This document shows positions 36,281-46,754 of a stretch of DNA of 64,000 nt, piece after piece (the stretch's first letter is position 1; each line of letters opens with the position of its first letter). The notes beneath the pieces were generated by a model. That model ran no database searches and was not told where the DNA came from. It worked only from the letters and a program-made list of their open reading frames with translations. Made by a program: the position numbers and the translations under genes. The DNA comes from Carettochelys insculpta (taxonomy: Eukaryota; Chordata; Testudines; Carettochelyidae): the NCBI RefSeq assembly GCF_033958435.1, contig NC_134161.1, positions 5,704,001 to 5,768,000 on the forward strand. Reading direction: 5' to 3'.

Positions 36281-37570
36281 GTAGGTGTCTTTCTTGACTT
36301 CTGATGCACATGGAAATTCTTTCGCAAATGTGTGAGGCTGATAGATAACACCATCAAACCACTAGTGTTCCCAGTTCAAGGAGCTCTGTCTGCTTGAAGT
36401 GGAGTTTGTTTTAATAAAGGATTTCAAGTAGTTTTGTGTATTGCACCTGTCTGGAGTCCCCCCTTTTTGTTTTCTTGCGATTTTGTGCCTTTTCCCCGTT
36501 TCTTTGCAAAAGACTAATGCAAAAGGGAAAATGGCTGACTGTGCAGGGGAGGTGTGAAAGTGACTAACCACAAAACGCTGCCCAGTGCCTTAAGGCAAAA
36601 GGGTAAAACCTGACCTACGTCTTTTCTCTATGTTCTCTCAGAAATCAGTGTAATCATAGGCCTGCCTTTTGGATCTATCTCATTGTAGCCACCTCGGTGC
36701 TTTGCCCTTCACTTTTGATGTTCTCGCTGCCTGCTTGCTGTTGTGCCAAGGGTCAGGCTTTTCTGTGTGGTCAGTTTGAACTTAAAGATGCCGAGTCTTG
36801 TTCCTGGAGACTGGCAAAGGAGTTTCACGTGAATTTTACGTGAAGTTTGGGGCCAAATACCACTGCAGGCAGCAATAACTGGCAGTAGACATCTGCAACC
36901 AGGCTGTCCCCATCCCCAGTTGATCTGCACACCCCTGTCTTTGGCAGCCTTAACTTAGAGGTGCAAAGCAAATGGGAAAAGTAACTTCTTCACCCCATGT
37001 TCAAATGCGCTGTCACCATCTGACCTGTTTGCTCCTCAGAACGGTTTTGGGTATTTCTGAAAGCTCTGGCTCCAGCCCCTGGCCTTGCAGTCCCAAGCAA
37101 GGGTGATTTTTGCTGGACATAGTAAATAGAGGCAGAGCAGGCTGTAAGTTTGTTCTGAGCTAGCTGTGAGGAAAAGGAGTACTATCTGTAGTGCAACCCC
37201 CCAAGAGCATATTGCACCAGTTGCTTTAAATCTGACCAGTGTAATATTGGACTCAGGCTGGGTCCATGTGGTTAGCATGCTGGCAATCGGCTAAATCTGA
37301 AGCTGCCGGAGAAGGAGGTGCCTCCTTGCCGTACAATTACTTGTAACAATGCCCGTGCTTCTCATTGCTGTAGTGAGAGGAAGTGATGCAGGCTAGAATG
37401 GTGCTCGCAATGTAAAGCAAGCAGATCTGACTACTCTCTGTGGGGAGGAAGAGCCAGAGAGCTGCATTGGTTTCATTAAAGGGGTCAGGAGGACTGTCGT
37501 AGAAACGGATCTTGGTATTAACCCGGAGTTGTGCAGATCGCTAAAATGATTGCATTCTCCTGTCTTCCAG
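36281..37570. other. Last intron of the ZW10 pseudogene
   Basis: No feature recognised. Confidence 0.5.
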
Positions 37571-37691
37571 ATGGGCGGACGGCAAAGGGCCCCTCGCTGC
37601 GGAATTCTCCCCCACGGAGGTAAAAAGTTTAATCCGAGCCCTGTTCCAGAACACTGAGAGAAGAGCTGCAGCCGTTGCAAAAATTAAATAG
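37571..37691 (+). pseudogene. ZW10: ZW10 pseudo-exon g (last, open)
   Basis: Acceptor cttccag|. Reads [20 protein letters not shown], then [19 protein letters not shown] and TAG at 37689-37691, the normal ZW10 C-terminus. Confidence 0.93.
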
Positions 37692-38266
37692 CCTCATGTT
37701 TCCTTCTTTGCCATAGACCTCTTCCTGGGCAAGCCACAGCAAACCATATTTCAAACTGTTGTTGGGATTTAACCCTTTTTATGCCAATGCCTAAAGCTTT
37801 ACGAAAGCACTTTCTGGAGGAAGGAAAGTAACTCTTTGGCCCGAGTTGGTCTTACTTCATCCACTACGCAGAAAGTGCTTTGCTGGAAAGCTTTGGCTCC
37901 TGACATGTAGTCTATCCTCTGGGACACGTGTGGCAGTAAAGGGAAACTTATTAGAAAGAAAAATGTCATTGCTGCTGTGTTAAGCAGGAGGTGGTTACAA
38001 CTTTGGTGGCACTAGGTTCTGGAAGTGGAGCAGTTTCCTTCGGTCACACAATGTTCAAATGGCATCACATTGGGAACAAAATCCTAACAACACTCATAAG
38101 GCCACCACTCAGCTGCGAAGTCTAATTTTGACCAAAATTGGCAGACGTCTTCAAATGCAATAACTTATGCAACTCTGTACGCAGTGTAGTTCTGCGTTGG
38201 AAGGTTTGGGAAATGTTTAGGTGATCCATTTTATCTGTTTCTGTTCTTTTTTTTGGCCTTTAGTTC

Positions 38267-38272
38267 AATAAA
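38267..38272 (+). terminator. Poly(A) signal of the ZW10 copy
   Basis: AATAAA about 575 bp after the ZW10 stop codon, followed by ACTCCAGTC. It is probably the ancestral 3' end of the gene. Confidence 0.6.
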
Positions 38273-39376
38273 ACTCCAGTCACATGACAGTCAGAGCCCA
38301 TTTGTACCTATAATGCATCAAAATGTTTGTCATTGTTTGCAGAACAGACTGATTTGAGAAGGGTTTTTGTTCTGTTTTTATGTCGTGATTAAGGTAACAC
38401 AATCCCCACCTTTTAATTATAAACCAAGTATTTTGTTGGCTGCTCGGCCAAGCCTAAATCCCACATGCTGCGAATGAAATTTGAAAAGCAGGACACATTA
38501 ACGCCAAAAAGAACAGGAATGACTCTTTGTTGTAGAAGGGCTGTGGAATGTCTTGAGTGAATACCAAAGAGGAGCCATGTGCTCTCCATCACTCATCAGT
38601 TACCAGGGGACATGTGAAGATGCTGACTTGCATGGTTGGATATGGGCCGATAAGTGAGTTTCCATATCTCCGGTGCTCCTGAAGGAGGCCGTGGTTGGTG
38701 GCAGCCTCTCACTGTTCTTCCTAGCAAACATCGCATAGCCCAGCGAAGCTGGTGCAACAGGAGAGTTCAGATACCAGTGCGCCAGAGCCTGCTGCTTGTG
38801 TGGTGGCTGGACTGCAGGCAGCTGCCTTCTAATCCTGTCAATGATGCTGAGTGAGGCGACTTCCCTCACACAACACAGGATTCAGGGACACCTCTCAGAA
38901 GCAGGTCCAGAGGAAAGGAGCAGATCTCACTCATAATGTTTAGCCTTCTTGCCAGGGCACTGCTGGCATGAGGCCCAAGTCATAATTACAGTGAGGGGAA
39001 CAGCTTCAACAAGCAAGAGTGATGGAGACCCCCACGGCTAGTGCCTAAAACATGCCACTCGGAGAGCCCTCTTCAAACCCTTATCCTGGGCAGGCAGAGG
39101 GAGCAATTGAAGAAGGGTCCCCTATGTGATAGGTGAGGAGCCAAACCAGTAGGTAAAGATTGTGGGCTGCTGCAGTCCTATGGTTTGAGTACTTGTGCCA
39201 GAAGCAGGAATATGTACTGAGATTTGCATGTAGGAGTCCCTCTACCACCCTCTGTAGTCCTGTGGATGAGGTACTTGCTGTGATGCCTGTGAGGGGCTAG
39301 TTCAAATCCCTCTTTGCTTGTGAAGATGCAAGTAGCAGTGTGTTCTATTCCCCCTGTAAGGTTCCACTTTCATAAT
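38273..39376. other. No gene recognised
   Basis: Spacer between the ZW10 copy and the macrorepeat. No repeats or exons were identified. Confidence 0.45.
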
Positions 39377-39477
39377 GCCTTAGCCCTGATTCTGAAGGAA
39401 CGGCCAGCCCAGGGAGGCTGAGCGCCCGTCAACAACCAACGGTCACTGCCCCCCCGGTCCCTCCCCCGCCAAGCCTC

Positions 39478-39540
39478 GAGTGGTCCGGTGGCTCGGCCGG
39501 TTGCGCGGCAGGCGGCCGACGCGAGTTCGACTCCTTCCTC
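39478..39540 (+). other. tRNA-like sequence with Pol III A and B boxes (unit 1)
   Basis: TGGCTCGGCCGG (39489-39500) fits the A box and AGTTCGACTCC (39524-39534) the B box at tRNA-like spacing. No full cloverleaf was drawn. The copy in unit 2 is at 43303-43365. Confidence 0.5.
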
Positions 39541-39884
39541 CTCCTTGGCTTCAGGCGGGCGCCAGCGTGGCCCTTTCCCTGCGGCGAAAGGCACGCAGTG
39601 CTGCGGGCCTGGGGAGGGGAGGGGCGGCTTCTCGGAAGAAGCTGCTGCTGCGCTGGCTTGCTTTTTGCTGCCCAAGCAGCCCTGTGGAGTTGAGTCGTGG
39701 GAGCGGGTGAGAGCTGAGGGTTCAAAACCCCTTGCCGCGGTGGGATTTGAGCCTTTCTGGCCCGTCTCTCGGGTGAACGGCCTAAATGCGGGGCGCGGAG
39801 GCAGGCCTGGGTGGCTGCGTGCCGTGTGTTTTCGCTGTTGGTGGAGAACCACTTTCCCTTCCCGTTGGCTGCCCCGGGCCAGGA

Positions 39885-39948
39885 GCGGCTGGTTGAGTGG
39901 CTCAAGCTCTGCCTGGTCTCCTAGAGGTCGAGGGTTCAAATCCCCTTT
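39885..39948 (+). other. tRNA-like sequence with consensus B box (unit 1)
   Basis: TGGCTCAAGCTCTGCCTGG resembles an A-box region, and GGTTCAAATCC is an exact B-box match, followed by CCCTTTTG. The unit 2 copy is at 43710-43773. Confidence 0.5.
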
Positions 39949-40585
39949 TGTCCTCAAAGCGGAGGGACTTGCTCCTGGGTCACTCCTCTCTCTGGACCGA
40001 ATGCCCCAAGGGCTCGGTGGCGGGGCGAGTCAGAGGCAGAGACTCCTTCTGTCCAAGAGGAGCCGCTTTCAGCAAGTATGAAGGGAGAAGTGGGCCGCCA
40101 GGGTTGTGTGACTTCTGCTCTGGGGGTGTGGTTCTGGCCTGTGCCCTGGCGCTGGTGCAGTGCTGGTTCAAGTCTCCGTTCCGCTTGGCGAGTGTCAAGA
40201 GGCGCTCTGTTTTCTCAGTGCTCAAGGGCTCCACTTTCAGTACATCTTAACTGGAGCACAGGCTTGCCCTCAGTGGCCTGTGTGGAGCAGGGTGTGAGGG
40301 CTTCTCCTAAGGATCTGAGGGCCCCTGGTTCAAGTCCCTGCTCTGCCTGCTGGGCGTCCCTGAGGTGTGGAAAGCAGCCCTGTGCTGCTGATGGGTTGGC
40401 TGCTCACAAGGCCTCTTGCTGCTTTTTAGTAAAGAAGTTTTGGCGCTGAGCAGTAAAACCCCCTCTCTCTAGTCCACCGTGATTGGGATACAAGCCCAGG
40501 CTGCAGCCTACCCCAGGGCACTCCCCTGCTCTTTTGAGGGGTGTGAACTGAGGTGGCCACCTCCTGGGAGAGAGTCTGGGGAGCG

Positions 40586-40660
40586 ATCCTTGCCCGAGCC
40601 CCCTCTCTTTCCCAAGAAGACAATGGCCTCTGGGGAAAGAGAGGGGGCTCGGGCAAGGAT
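40586..40660. repeat. Perfect 28-bp stem, 19-nt loop (unit 1)
   Basis: Arm 40586-40613 (starting ATCCTTGCCCGAGCC) is the exact reverse complement of 40633-40660 (ending GGCTCGGGCAAGGAT). Confidence 0.95.
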
Positions 40661-40730
40661 GGCCCCCCCGCAAAGGACTGTCGCCTAGGAGGCAGGGGGT
40701 CCCAGTGCAAGCCCCTGCGCTGAACAGGCA

Positions 40731-40796
40731 GCTGGGGGGCTTGAACCAGGATCTCCCGCAAGCCGGGCGAGTATCCGAACCACTGGACTAGAGAGT
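40731..40796 (-). other. tRNA-like sequence, Gly/Glu type (unit 1)
   Basis: The minus strand reads TAGTCCAGTGGTTCGGATAC (D-arm like), CTCGC, a 7-nt loop CCGGCTT, GCGGG and then GGTTCAAGCC. The stem CTCGC/GCGGG is that of tRNA-Gly. U33 is replaced by C and the T stem pairs poorly, so it is probably a tRNA relic. Confidence 0.55.
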
Positions 40797-41336
40797 GGAG
40801 CTAGCAAGGAGGCCAGCCCCAGGCGTATTTATCGCCAGTGGAGCAGCTTCCACAGGAAAAAGACACTGGCAACGCCGGGGCGATTACGAAGGAAGGAAGC
40901 TTCAAAGCAGCGTCTCTCTCTCTCCCATAGAAAGAGAGGGCATAGCCTGAGGACCGGCCAACCTCAGAGCAGGCGGCCAGAGCCTGACCCAACTCACGCG
41001 GCCTTCGGTCGAGAGAGAAGCGAGCCGAGACGCAGTCCCTCCTTTTGAAGGAGAAGAGAGGAGGAGAACCCCTGGCTCCCCAGAGAGGGGGCAACAACAC
41101 GAGCCACTCGACTAACCTGACCGCGGCAGGCAAGCTCACGGCAAGGGAAAGTGGCCCACCATCGACAGCGAAAACAGCGCGCCCACACCCGCCTTGGGCT
41201 CAAGAATTAGACCCAGACGTGTGGCCAAGCCAGCGCCCCAGAGAAGAAGCAAGGCCTCCTTGTTTGCCCAAAGCGTAGCTAATTAACAGGGAACAGACTT
41301 GCTCCCTGCTCTCTCTGACCTCACTGGAACGCTCTG

Positions 41337-42480
41337 GCCTCAAATTGAACCCCTGGCAACTTTCAGGGAGTCCGGAGTTGGTCTCTGTCTCCTCTTTTCA
41401 CCCCATTCTGGTTGAAGCCTCCTACTCTTTTCACTAAAAGCGAGGCCCTACGAGGCTTGCTCCTTGCTTTCTCGGACCACATTTGAACTCTCTGGCCACA
41501 TATGGAACCCCTGTGAACTTTCGGTGACCCCCTGAACGGTCTCCGTCTCCGTCTCCTCATTTTCCCCTCTCCATTCCAACTGATCACAATTTGTCTCTCT
41601 CCAAAAGTCCGGAAACCTTGTTCTCTGCTACATTGTGCGAACCCGCTGGCCTCAAACTGAACCCCTGTGCCGCTTCGGTGACCCCATAATTGGTCGCTGT
41701 GTCCTCATTTGACCCAATTCTCCCTCAGTCCTGCACCTTTCCCTTCGAGTGAGGCCCTAATCGACTTGCTCTCTGTGACCTCTTTTGAACTCTCCGGCCT
41801 CAATTTCAACCCCAGAGAACTTTCAGCGACCCCATAGTTGGGCTCTGTGTCCTCCCTTGACCCCGTTCTGGCCGAATCTTGCCCCTTTCCCTTCGCGCGA
41901 GGCCCCAACTGGCTTCCTCCGTGACCTCTTTTGAACTCTCTGGCCTCCCTTTGAACCCCGGTGAACTTTCAGCGACCCCATCATTGGTCTCTGGGTCCTC
42001 ATTTGACCCCGTTCTGGCTGACTCCTGCCCCTTTCCCTTCGCACCAGGCTCTAGCTGAGTTCCTTCGTGACCTCGTTTGAACTGTCCGGCCTCCATTTGG
42101 ACCCCGGTGAACTTTCAGCGACCCCATCATTGGTCTCTCTGTCATTTGACCCCGTTCTGGCTGACTCCTGCCCCTTTCCCTTCGCGTGAGGCCCAAACTG
42201 ACTTGCTCGGTGTGCTCCGTGACCTCGTTTGAACTCTCTGGCCTCAGTTCCAACCCCGGTGAACTTTCAGTGACCCCCCCTAATTGGTCTTTGTCTCCTC
42301 TTTTGACCCCATTCTAGCTGAACCCTTCTCGTTCTCCCAACAGGGAGGCCCTGGCAGACTCGCTCCCTGCTCTCTCTCACCTCGGCTGAACTCTCCGGCC
42401 TCAAACTGAACCCCCGTGCATGTTCTGTGACCCCCATCCCCACCCCCCCCCCCAATTGGTCTCTATGTCCTCAGTCGACC
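41337..42480. repeat. Nested ~150-bp tandem repeat in unit 1
   Basis: About eight diverged copies begin near 41337, 41493, 41648, 41796, 41940, 42085, 42237 and 42397. Each has CTGGCCTC, then GGTGAACTTTCAGCGACCCC, ATTGGTCTCT and TTTGACCCCRTTCTGGCTGA. Confidence 0.88.
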
Positions 42481-44410
42481 CCTCGTGTATCATTTGAGCC
42501 GTCCGTATCCCCGCAAGACTCCCAGCCCTGCGGTCAGTGCAACAGGACTGGTGAGTGGCACAGGAGCAGAGGAGTGGGACTGCTTTGAGAGGCAAGGAAG
42601 AGAAGAGAGCCAGTCGGTAAGCCCGTCCTTGCCACTCGCCCTCAGCGTCTTAAGCACGGGCAAAGCACAGGGCCGCGCCCCGCACCAGCTTGGCTCAGAG
42701 TCCTTCGTGGACTCCGTTCCTTCCCCCTTTCGTCTTGTCTTTCTGAGCCCCTCTTTCAGCATTGTCCTTGGGCGCCTCTGCTGGCAGCCCCTTCCCCAGG
42801 CTGGCCGGCCGGCTGCCTGCCTGTCTGCCTCTCGCGTGACGAAACGCTGCCTGGGGTTTCTTACACACCCAACTGGTTTCAGCAGGGGCCCGCGGCTCTC
42901 GCGTCAGGAGAAGGGGGTAACTCTCCGGTCCTTGCGTCACTCGGGAGGGACCCAACCACCGAGCGAAAAGCTTCCGAGGAGCCCGCTGCCACCTCTCCCT
43001 CGGCTGATTCGCGGCAGGGGCATCTCACAGGTCCCTCGGAGGCTGACACTGAACCGTCTGGGGAGGTGGCTGAGTCGCCTGCGGGATTCCTAGGCAGAGA
43101 GCCCACGCAGAGGTGGGGACCCGTCAAGAGAAGAGGCTGGTCCAGCTGCCTTTCCCTGAGCTCCAGAGCAGGGATCTGACTGGCTCGGTGCGATCGCAAA
43201 GGCCTTAGCCCTGATTCTGAAGGAACGGCCAGCCCAGGGAGGCTGAGCGCCCATCAACAACCAACGGTCACTGCCCCCCCGGCCCCTCTCCTGCCAAGCC
43301 TCGAGTGGTCCGGTGGCTCGGCCGGTTGCGCGGCAGGCGGCCGACGCGAGTTCGACTCCTTCCTCCTCCTTGGCTTCAGGCGGGCGCCAGCGCGGCCCTT
43401 TCCCTGCGGCGAAAGGCACGCGGTGCTGCGGGCCTGGGGAGGGGAGGGGCGGCTTCTCGGAAGAAGCTGCTGCTGCGCTGGCTTGCTTTTTGCTGCCCAA
43501 GCAGCCCTGTGGAGTTGAGTCGTGGGAGCGGGTGAGAGCTGAGGGTTCAAAACCCCTTGCCACGGTGGGATTTGAGCCTTTCTGGCCCGTCTCTCGGGTG
43601 AACGGCCTAAATGCGGGGCGCGGAGGCAGGCCTGGGTGGCTGCGTGCCGTGTGTTTTCGCTGTTGGTGGAGAACCACTTTCCCTTCCCGTTGGCTGCCCC
43701 GGGCCAGGAGCGGCTGGTTGAGTGGCTCAAGCTCTGCCTGGTCTCCTAGAGGTCGAGGGTTCAAATCCCCTTTTGTCCTCAAAGCGGAGGGACTTGCTCC
43801 TGGGTCACTCCTCTCTCTGGACCGAATGCCCCAAGGGCTCGGTGGCGGGGCGAGTCAGAGGCAGAGACTCCTTCTGTCCAAGAGGAGCCGCTTTCAGCAA
43901 GTATGAAGGGAGAAGTGGGCCGCCAGGGTTGTGTGACTTCTGCTCTGGGGGTGTGGTTCTGGCCTGTGCCCTGGCGCTGGTGCAGTGCTGGTTCAAGTCT
44001 CCGTTCCGCTTGGCGAGTGTCAAGAGGCGCTCTGTTTTCTCAGTGCTCAAGGGCTCCACTTTCAGTACATCTTAACTGGAGCACAGGCTTGCCCTCAGTG
44101 GCCTGTGTGGAGCAGGGTGTGAGGGCTTCTCCTAAGGATCTGAGGGCCCCTGGTTCAAGTCCCTGCTCTGCCTGCTGGGCATCCCTGAGGTGTGGAAAGC
44201 AGCCCTGTGCTGCTGATGGGTTGGCTGCTCACAAGGCCTCTTGCTGCTTTTTAGTAAAGAAGTTTTGGCGCTGAGCAGTAAAACCCCCTCTCTCTAGTCC
44301 ACCGTGATTGGGATACAAGCCCAGGCTGCAGCCTACCCCAGGGCACTCCCCTGCTCTTTTGAGGGGTGTGAACTGAGGTGGCCACCTCCTGGGAGAGAGT
44401 CTGGGGAGCG

Positions 44411-44485
44411 ATCCTTGCCCGAGCCCCCTCTCTTTCCCAAGAAGACAATGGCCTCTGGGGAAAGAGAGGGGGCTCGGGCAAGGAT
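44411..44485. repeat. Perfect 28-bp stem, 19-nt loop (unit 2)
   Basis: The same hairpin as in unit 1 with both arms unchanged: 44411-44438 against 44458-44485. Confidence 0.95.
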
Positions 44486-44555
44486 GGCTCCCCCGCAAAG
44501 GACTGTCGCCTAGGAGGCAGGGGGTCCCAGTGCAAGCCCCTGCGCTGAACAGGCA

Positions 44556-44621
44556 GCTGGGGGGCTTGAACCGGGATCTCCCGCAACCTGGGCGAGTATC
44601 CGAACCACTGGACTAGAGAGT
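44556..44621 (-). other. tRNA-like sequence, Gly/Glu type (unit 2)
   Basis: As in unit 1, but the 7-nt loop is CCAGGTT instead of CCGGCTT and the B box region is CCGGTTCAAGCC. Confidence 0.55.
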
Positions 44622-45159
44622 GGAGCTAGCAAGGAGGCCAGCCCCAGGCGTATTTATCGCCAGTGGAGCAGCTTCCACAGGAAAAAGACACTGGCAACGC
44701 CGGGGCGATTACGAAGGAAGGAAGCTTCAAAGCAGCGTCTCTCTCTCCCATAGAAAGAGAGGGCATAGCCTGAGGACCGGCCAACCTCAGAGCAGGCGGC
44801 CAGAGCCTGACCCAACTCACGCGGCCTTCGGTCGAGAGAGAAGCGAGCCGAGACGCAGTCCCTCCTTTTGAAGGAGAAGAGAGGAGGAGAACCCCTGGCT
44901 CCCCAGAGAGGGGGCAACAACACGAGCCACTCGACTAACCTGACCGCGGCAGGCAAGCTCACGGCAAGGGAAAGTGGCCCACCATCGACAGCGAAAACAG
45001 CGCGCCCACACCCGCCTTGGGCTCAAGAATTAGACCCAGATGTGTGGCCAAGCCAGCGCCCCAGAGAAGAAGCAAGGCCTCCTTGTTTGCCCAAAGCGTA
45101 GCTAATTAACAGGGAACAGACTTGCTCCCTGCTCTCTCTGACCTCACTGGAACGCTCTG

Positions 45160-46303
45160 GCCTCAAATTGAACCCCTGGCAACTTTCAGGGAGTCCGGAG
45201 TTGGTCTCTGTCTCCTCTTTTCACCCCATTCTGGTTGAAGCCTCCTACTCTTTTCACTAAAAGCGAGGCCCTACGAGGCTTGCTCCTTGCTTTCTCGGAC
45301 CACATTTGAACTCTCTGGCCACATATGGAACCCCTGTGAACTTTCGGTGACCCCCTGAACGGTCTCCGTCTCCGTCTCCTCATTTTCCCCTCTCCATTCC
45401 AACTGATCACAATTTGTCTCTCTCCAAAAGTCCGGAAACCTTGTTCTCTGCTACATTGTGCGAACCCTCTGGCCTCAAACTGAACCCCTGTGCCGCTTCG
45501 GTGACCCCATAATTGGTCGCTGTGTCCTCATTTGACCCAATTCTCCCTCAGTCCTGCACCTTTCCCTTCGAGTGAGGCCCTAATCGACTTGCTCTCTGTG
45601 ACCTCTTTTGAACTCTCCGGCCTCAATTTCAACCCCAGAGAACTTTCAGCGACCCCATAGTTGGGCTCTGTGTCCTCCCTTGACCCCGTTCTGGCCGAAT
45701 CCTGCCCCTTTCCCTTCGCGCGAGGCCCCAACTGGCTTCCTCCGTGACCTCTTTTGAACTCTCTGGCCTCCCTTTGAACCCCGGTGAACTTTCAGCGACC
45801 CCATCATTGGTCTCTGGGTCCTCATTTGACCCCGTTCTGGCTGACTCCTGCCCCTTTCCCTTCGCGCCAGGCTCTAGCTGAGTTCCTTCGTGACCTCGTT
45901 TGAACTGTCCGGCCTCCATTTGGACCCCGGTGAACTTTCAGCGACCCCATCATTGGTCTCTCTGTCATTTGACCCCGTTCTGGCTGACTCCTGCCCCTTT
46001 CCCTTCGCGTGAGGCCCAAACTGACTTGCTCGGTGTGCTCCGTGACCTCGTTTGAACTCTCTGGCCTCAGTTCCAACCCCGGTGAACTTTCAGTGACCCC
46101 CCCTAATTGGTCTTTGTCTCCTCTTTTGACCCCATTCTAGCTGAACCCTTCTCGTTCTCCCAACAGGGAGGCCCTGGCAGACTCGCTCCCTGCTCTCTCT
46201 CACCTCGGCTGAACTCTCCGGCCTCAAACTGAACCCCCGTGCATGTTCTGTGACCCCCATCCCCACCCCCCCCCCCAATTGGTCTCTATGTCCTCAGTCG
46301 ACC
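45160..46303. repeat. Nested ~150-bp tandem repeat in unit 2
   Basis: Same eight-copy array as in unit 1, shifted by 3823 bp, with only scattered base differences. Confidence 0.88.
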
Positions 46304-46699
46304 CCTCGTGTATCATTTGAGCCGTCCGTATCCCCGCAAGACTCCCAGCCCTGCGGTCAGTGCAACAGGACTGGTGAGTGGCACAGGAGCAGAGGAGTGG
46401 GACTGCTTTGAGAGGCAAGGAAGAGAAGAGAGCCAGTCGGTAAGCCCGTCCTTGCCGCTCGCCCTCAGCGTCTTAAGCACGGGCAAAGCACAGGGCCGCG
46501 CCCCGCACCAGCTTGGCTCAGAGTCCTTCGTGGACTCCGTTCCTTCCCCCTTTCTTCTTGTCTTTCTGAGCCCCTCTTTCAGCATTGTCCTTGGGCTCCT
46601 CTGCTGGCAAATGAATGGCCACGGCACAGAACAGGGTCTTGGGCATGGGTAGCAGACAGCATTATCTCCATGCTTTTCCTTCCTTCTGCTGCGGGAGTA

Positions 46700-46754
46700 T
46701 GGACATGTCTAGGAGCAGGAAGTCTTTTCCATCCCACTGCACGCTGCTTGCTCG
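46700..46754 (+). CDS. PTS-like candidate exon 1
   Basis: ATG at 46700, reading [18 protein letters not shown], then C|gtattg. It ends after one base of a codon, as exon 2 (starting CA) requires. The resemblance to [14 protein letters not shown] of PTS is weak (SR, SF). Confidence 0.3.

Larger units (their letters stand above)
24244..38272 (+). pseudogene. ZW10: ZW10 duplicated (non-processed) pseudogene
   Basis: ZW10 is the kinetochore RZZ-complex subunit and NRZ tethering factor, about 779 residues in human. Seven exon remnants keep introns: 24244-24386, 25310-25411, 30257-30426, 31740-31870, 32357-32655, 36078-36280, 37571-37691. The 5' first exon and the exons for about residues 115-528 are absent. 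The first remnant has a 4-nt length change that shifts frame before NIDLLKYRIKNE. The second has TAG at 25358-25360 where the family has Gln (TELK*QLERD). The fifth is split by a SINE and has lost its donor. The last two exons are fully open to TAG 37689-37691, with AATAAA at 38267. It is on the opposite strand to PTS and BCO2. It cannot make ZW10; a truncated product or a lncRNA remains possible. A functional ZW10 elsewhere in the genome is expected but not seen. Confidence 0.88.
39377..43201. repeat. 3825-bp macrorepeat, unit 1 (complete)
   Basis: The unit starts GCCTTAGCCCTGATTCTGAA and the same text restarts at 43202. Its first 1.4 kb is CpG-rich, with GGTTCAAATCC-like Pol III B boxes every 160-240 bp (about 39524, 39718, 39934, 40171, 40333). 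A perfect 28-bp hairpin follows, then a minus-strand tRNA-like sequence, and then a ~150-bp nested array (41337-42480). The last 415 bp (42787-43201) have no counterpart in unit 2. Open frames of up to 230 codons occur on both strands; they look like by-products of high GC. No known gene was recognised. Confidence 0.92.
43202..46609. repeat. 3825-bp macrorepeat, unit 2 (3'-truncated)
   Basis: Aligned to unit 1 at an offset of 3825 bp, then 3823 bp after a CT dinucleotide difference near 40917/44742. By eye, differences are only a few dozen over 3.4 kb. Homology stops at 46609 (CTGCTGGCA), next to the PTS-like gene. The near-identity means recent duplication or ongoing homogenisation, or an assembly-collapsed longer array. 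Confidence 0.92.

Noticed and set aside
24244..38272. ZW10 copy as an intact gene
   Set aside because: TAG at 25358, a frameshift in the first remnant, a SINE in an exon, a lost donor and missing central exons.
39370..39957. 195-codon minus-strand frame, and its 230-codon twin at 43090-43782
   Set aside because: Lies in macrorepeat with tRNA-like text (GDLNPRPLGDQAE is the reverse of a B-box region); competing frames exist in other phases and strands.
39478..46609. Functional tRNA genes or a CRISPR-like array
   Set aside because: No complete cloverleaf with paired acceptor and T stems was found; repeats are long and lack the short repeat-spacer pattern of CRISPR, and this is a vertebrate genome.
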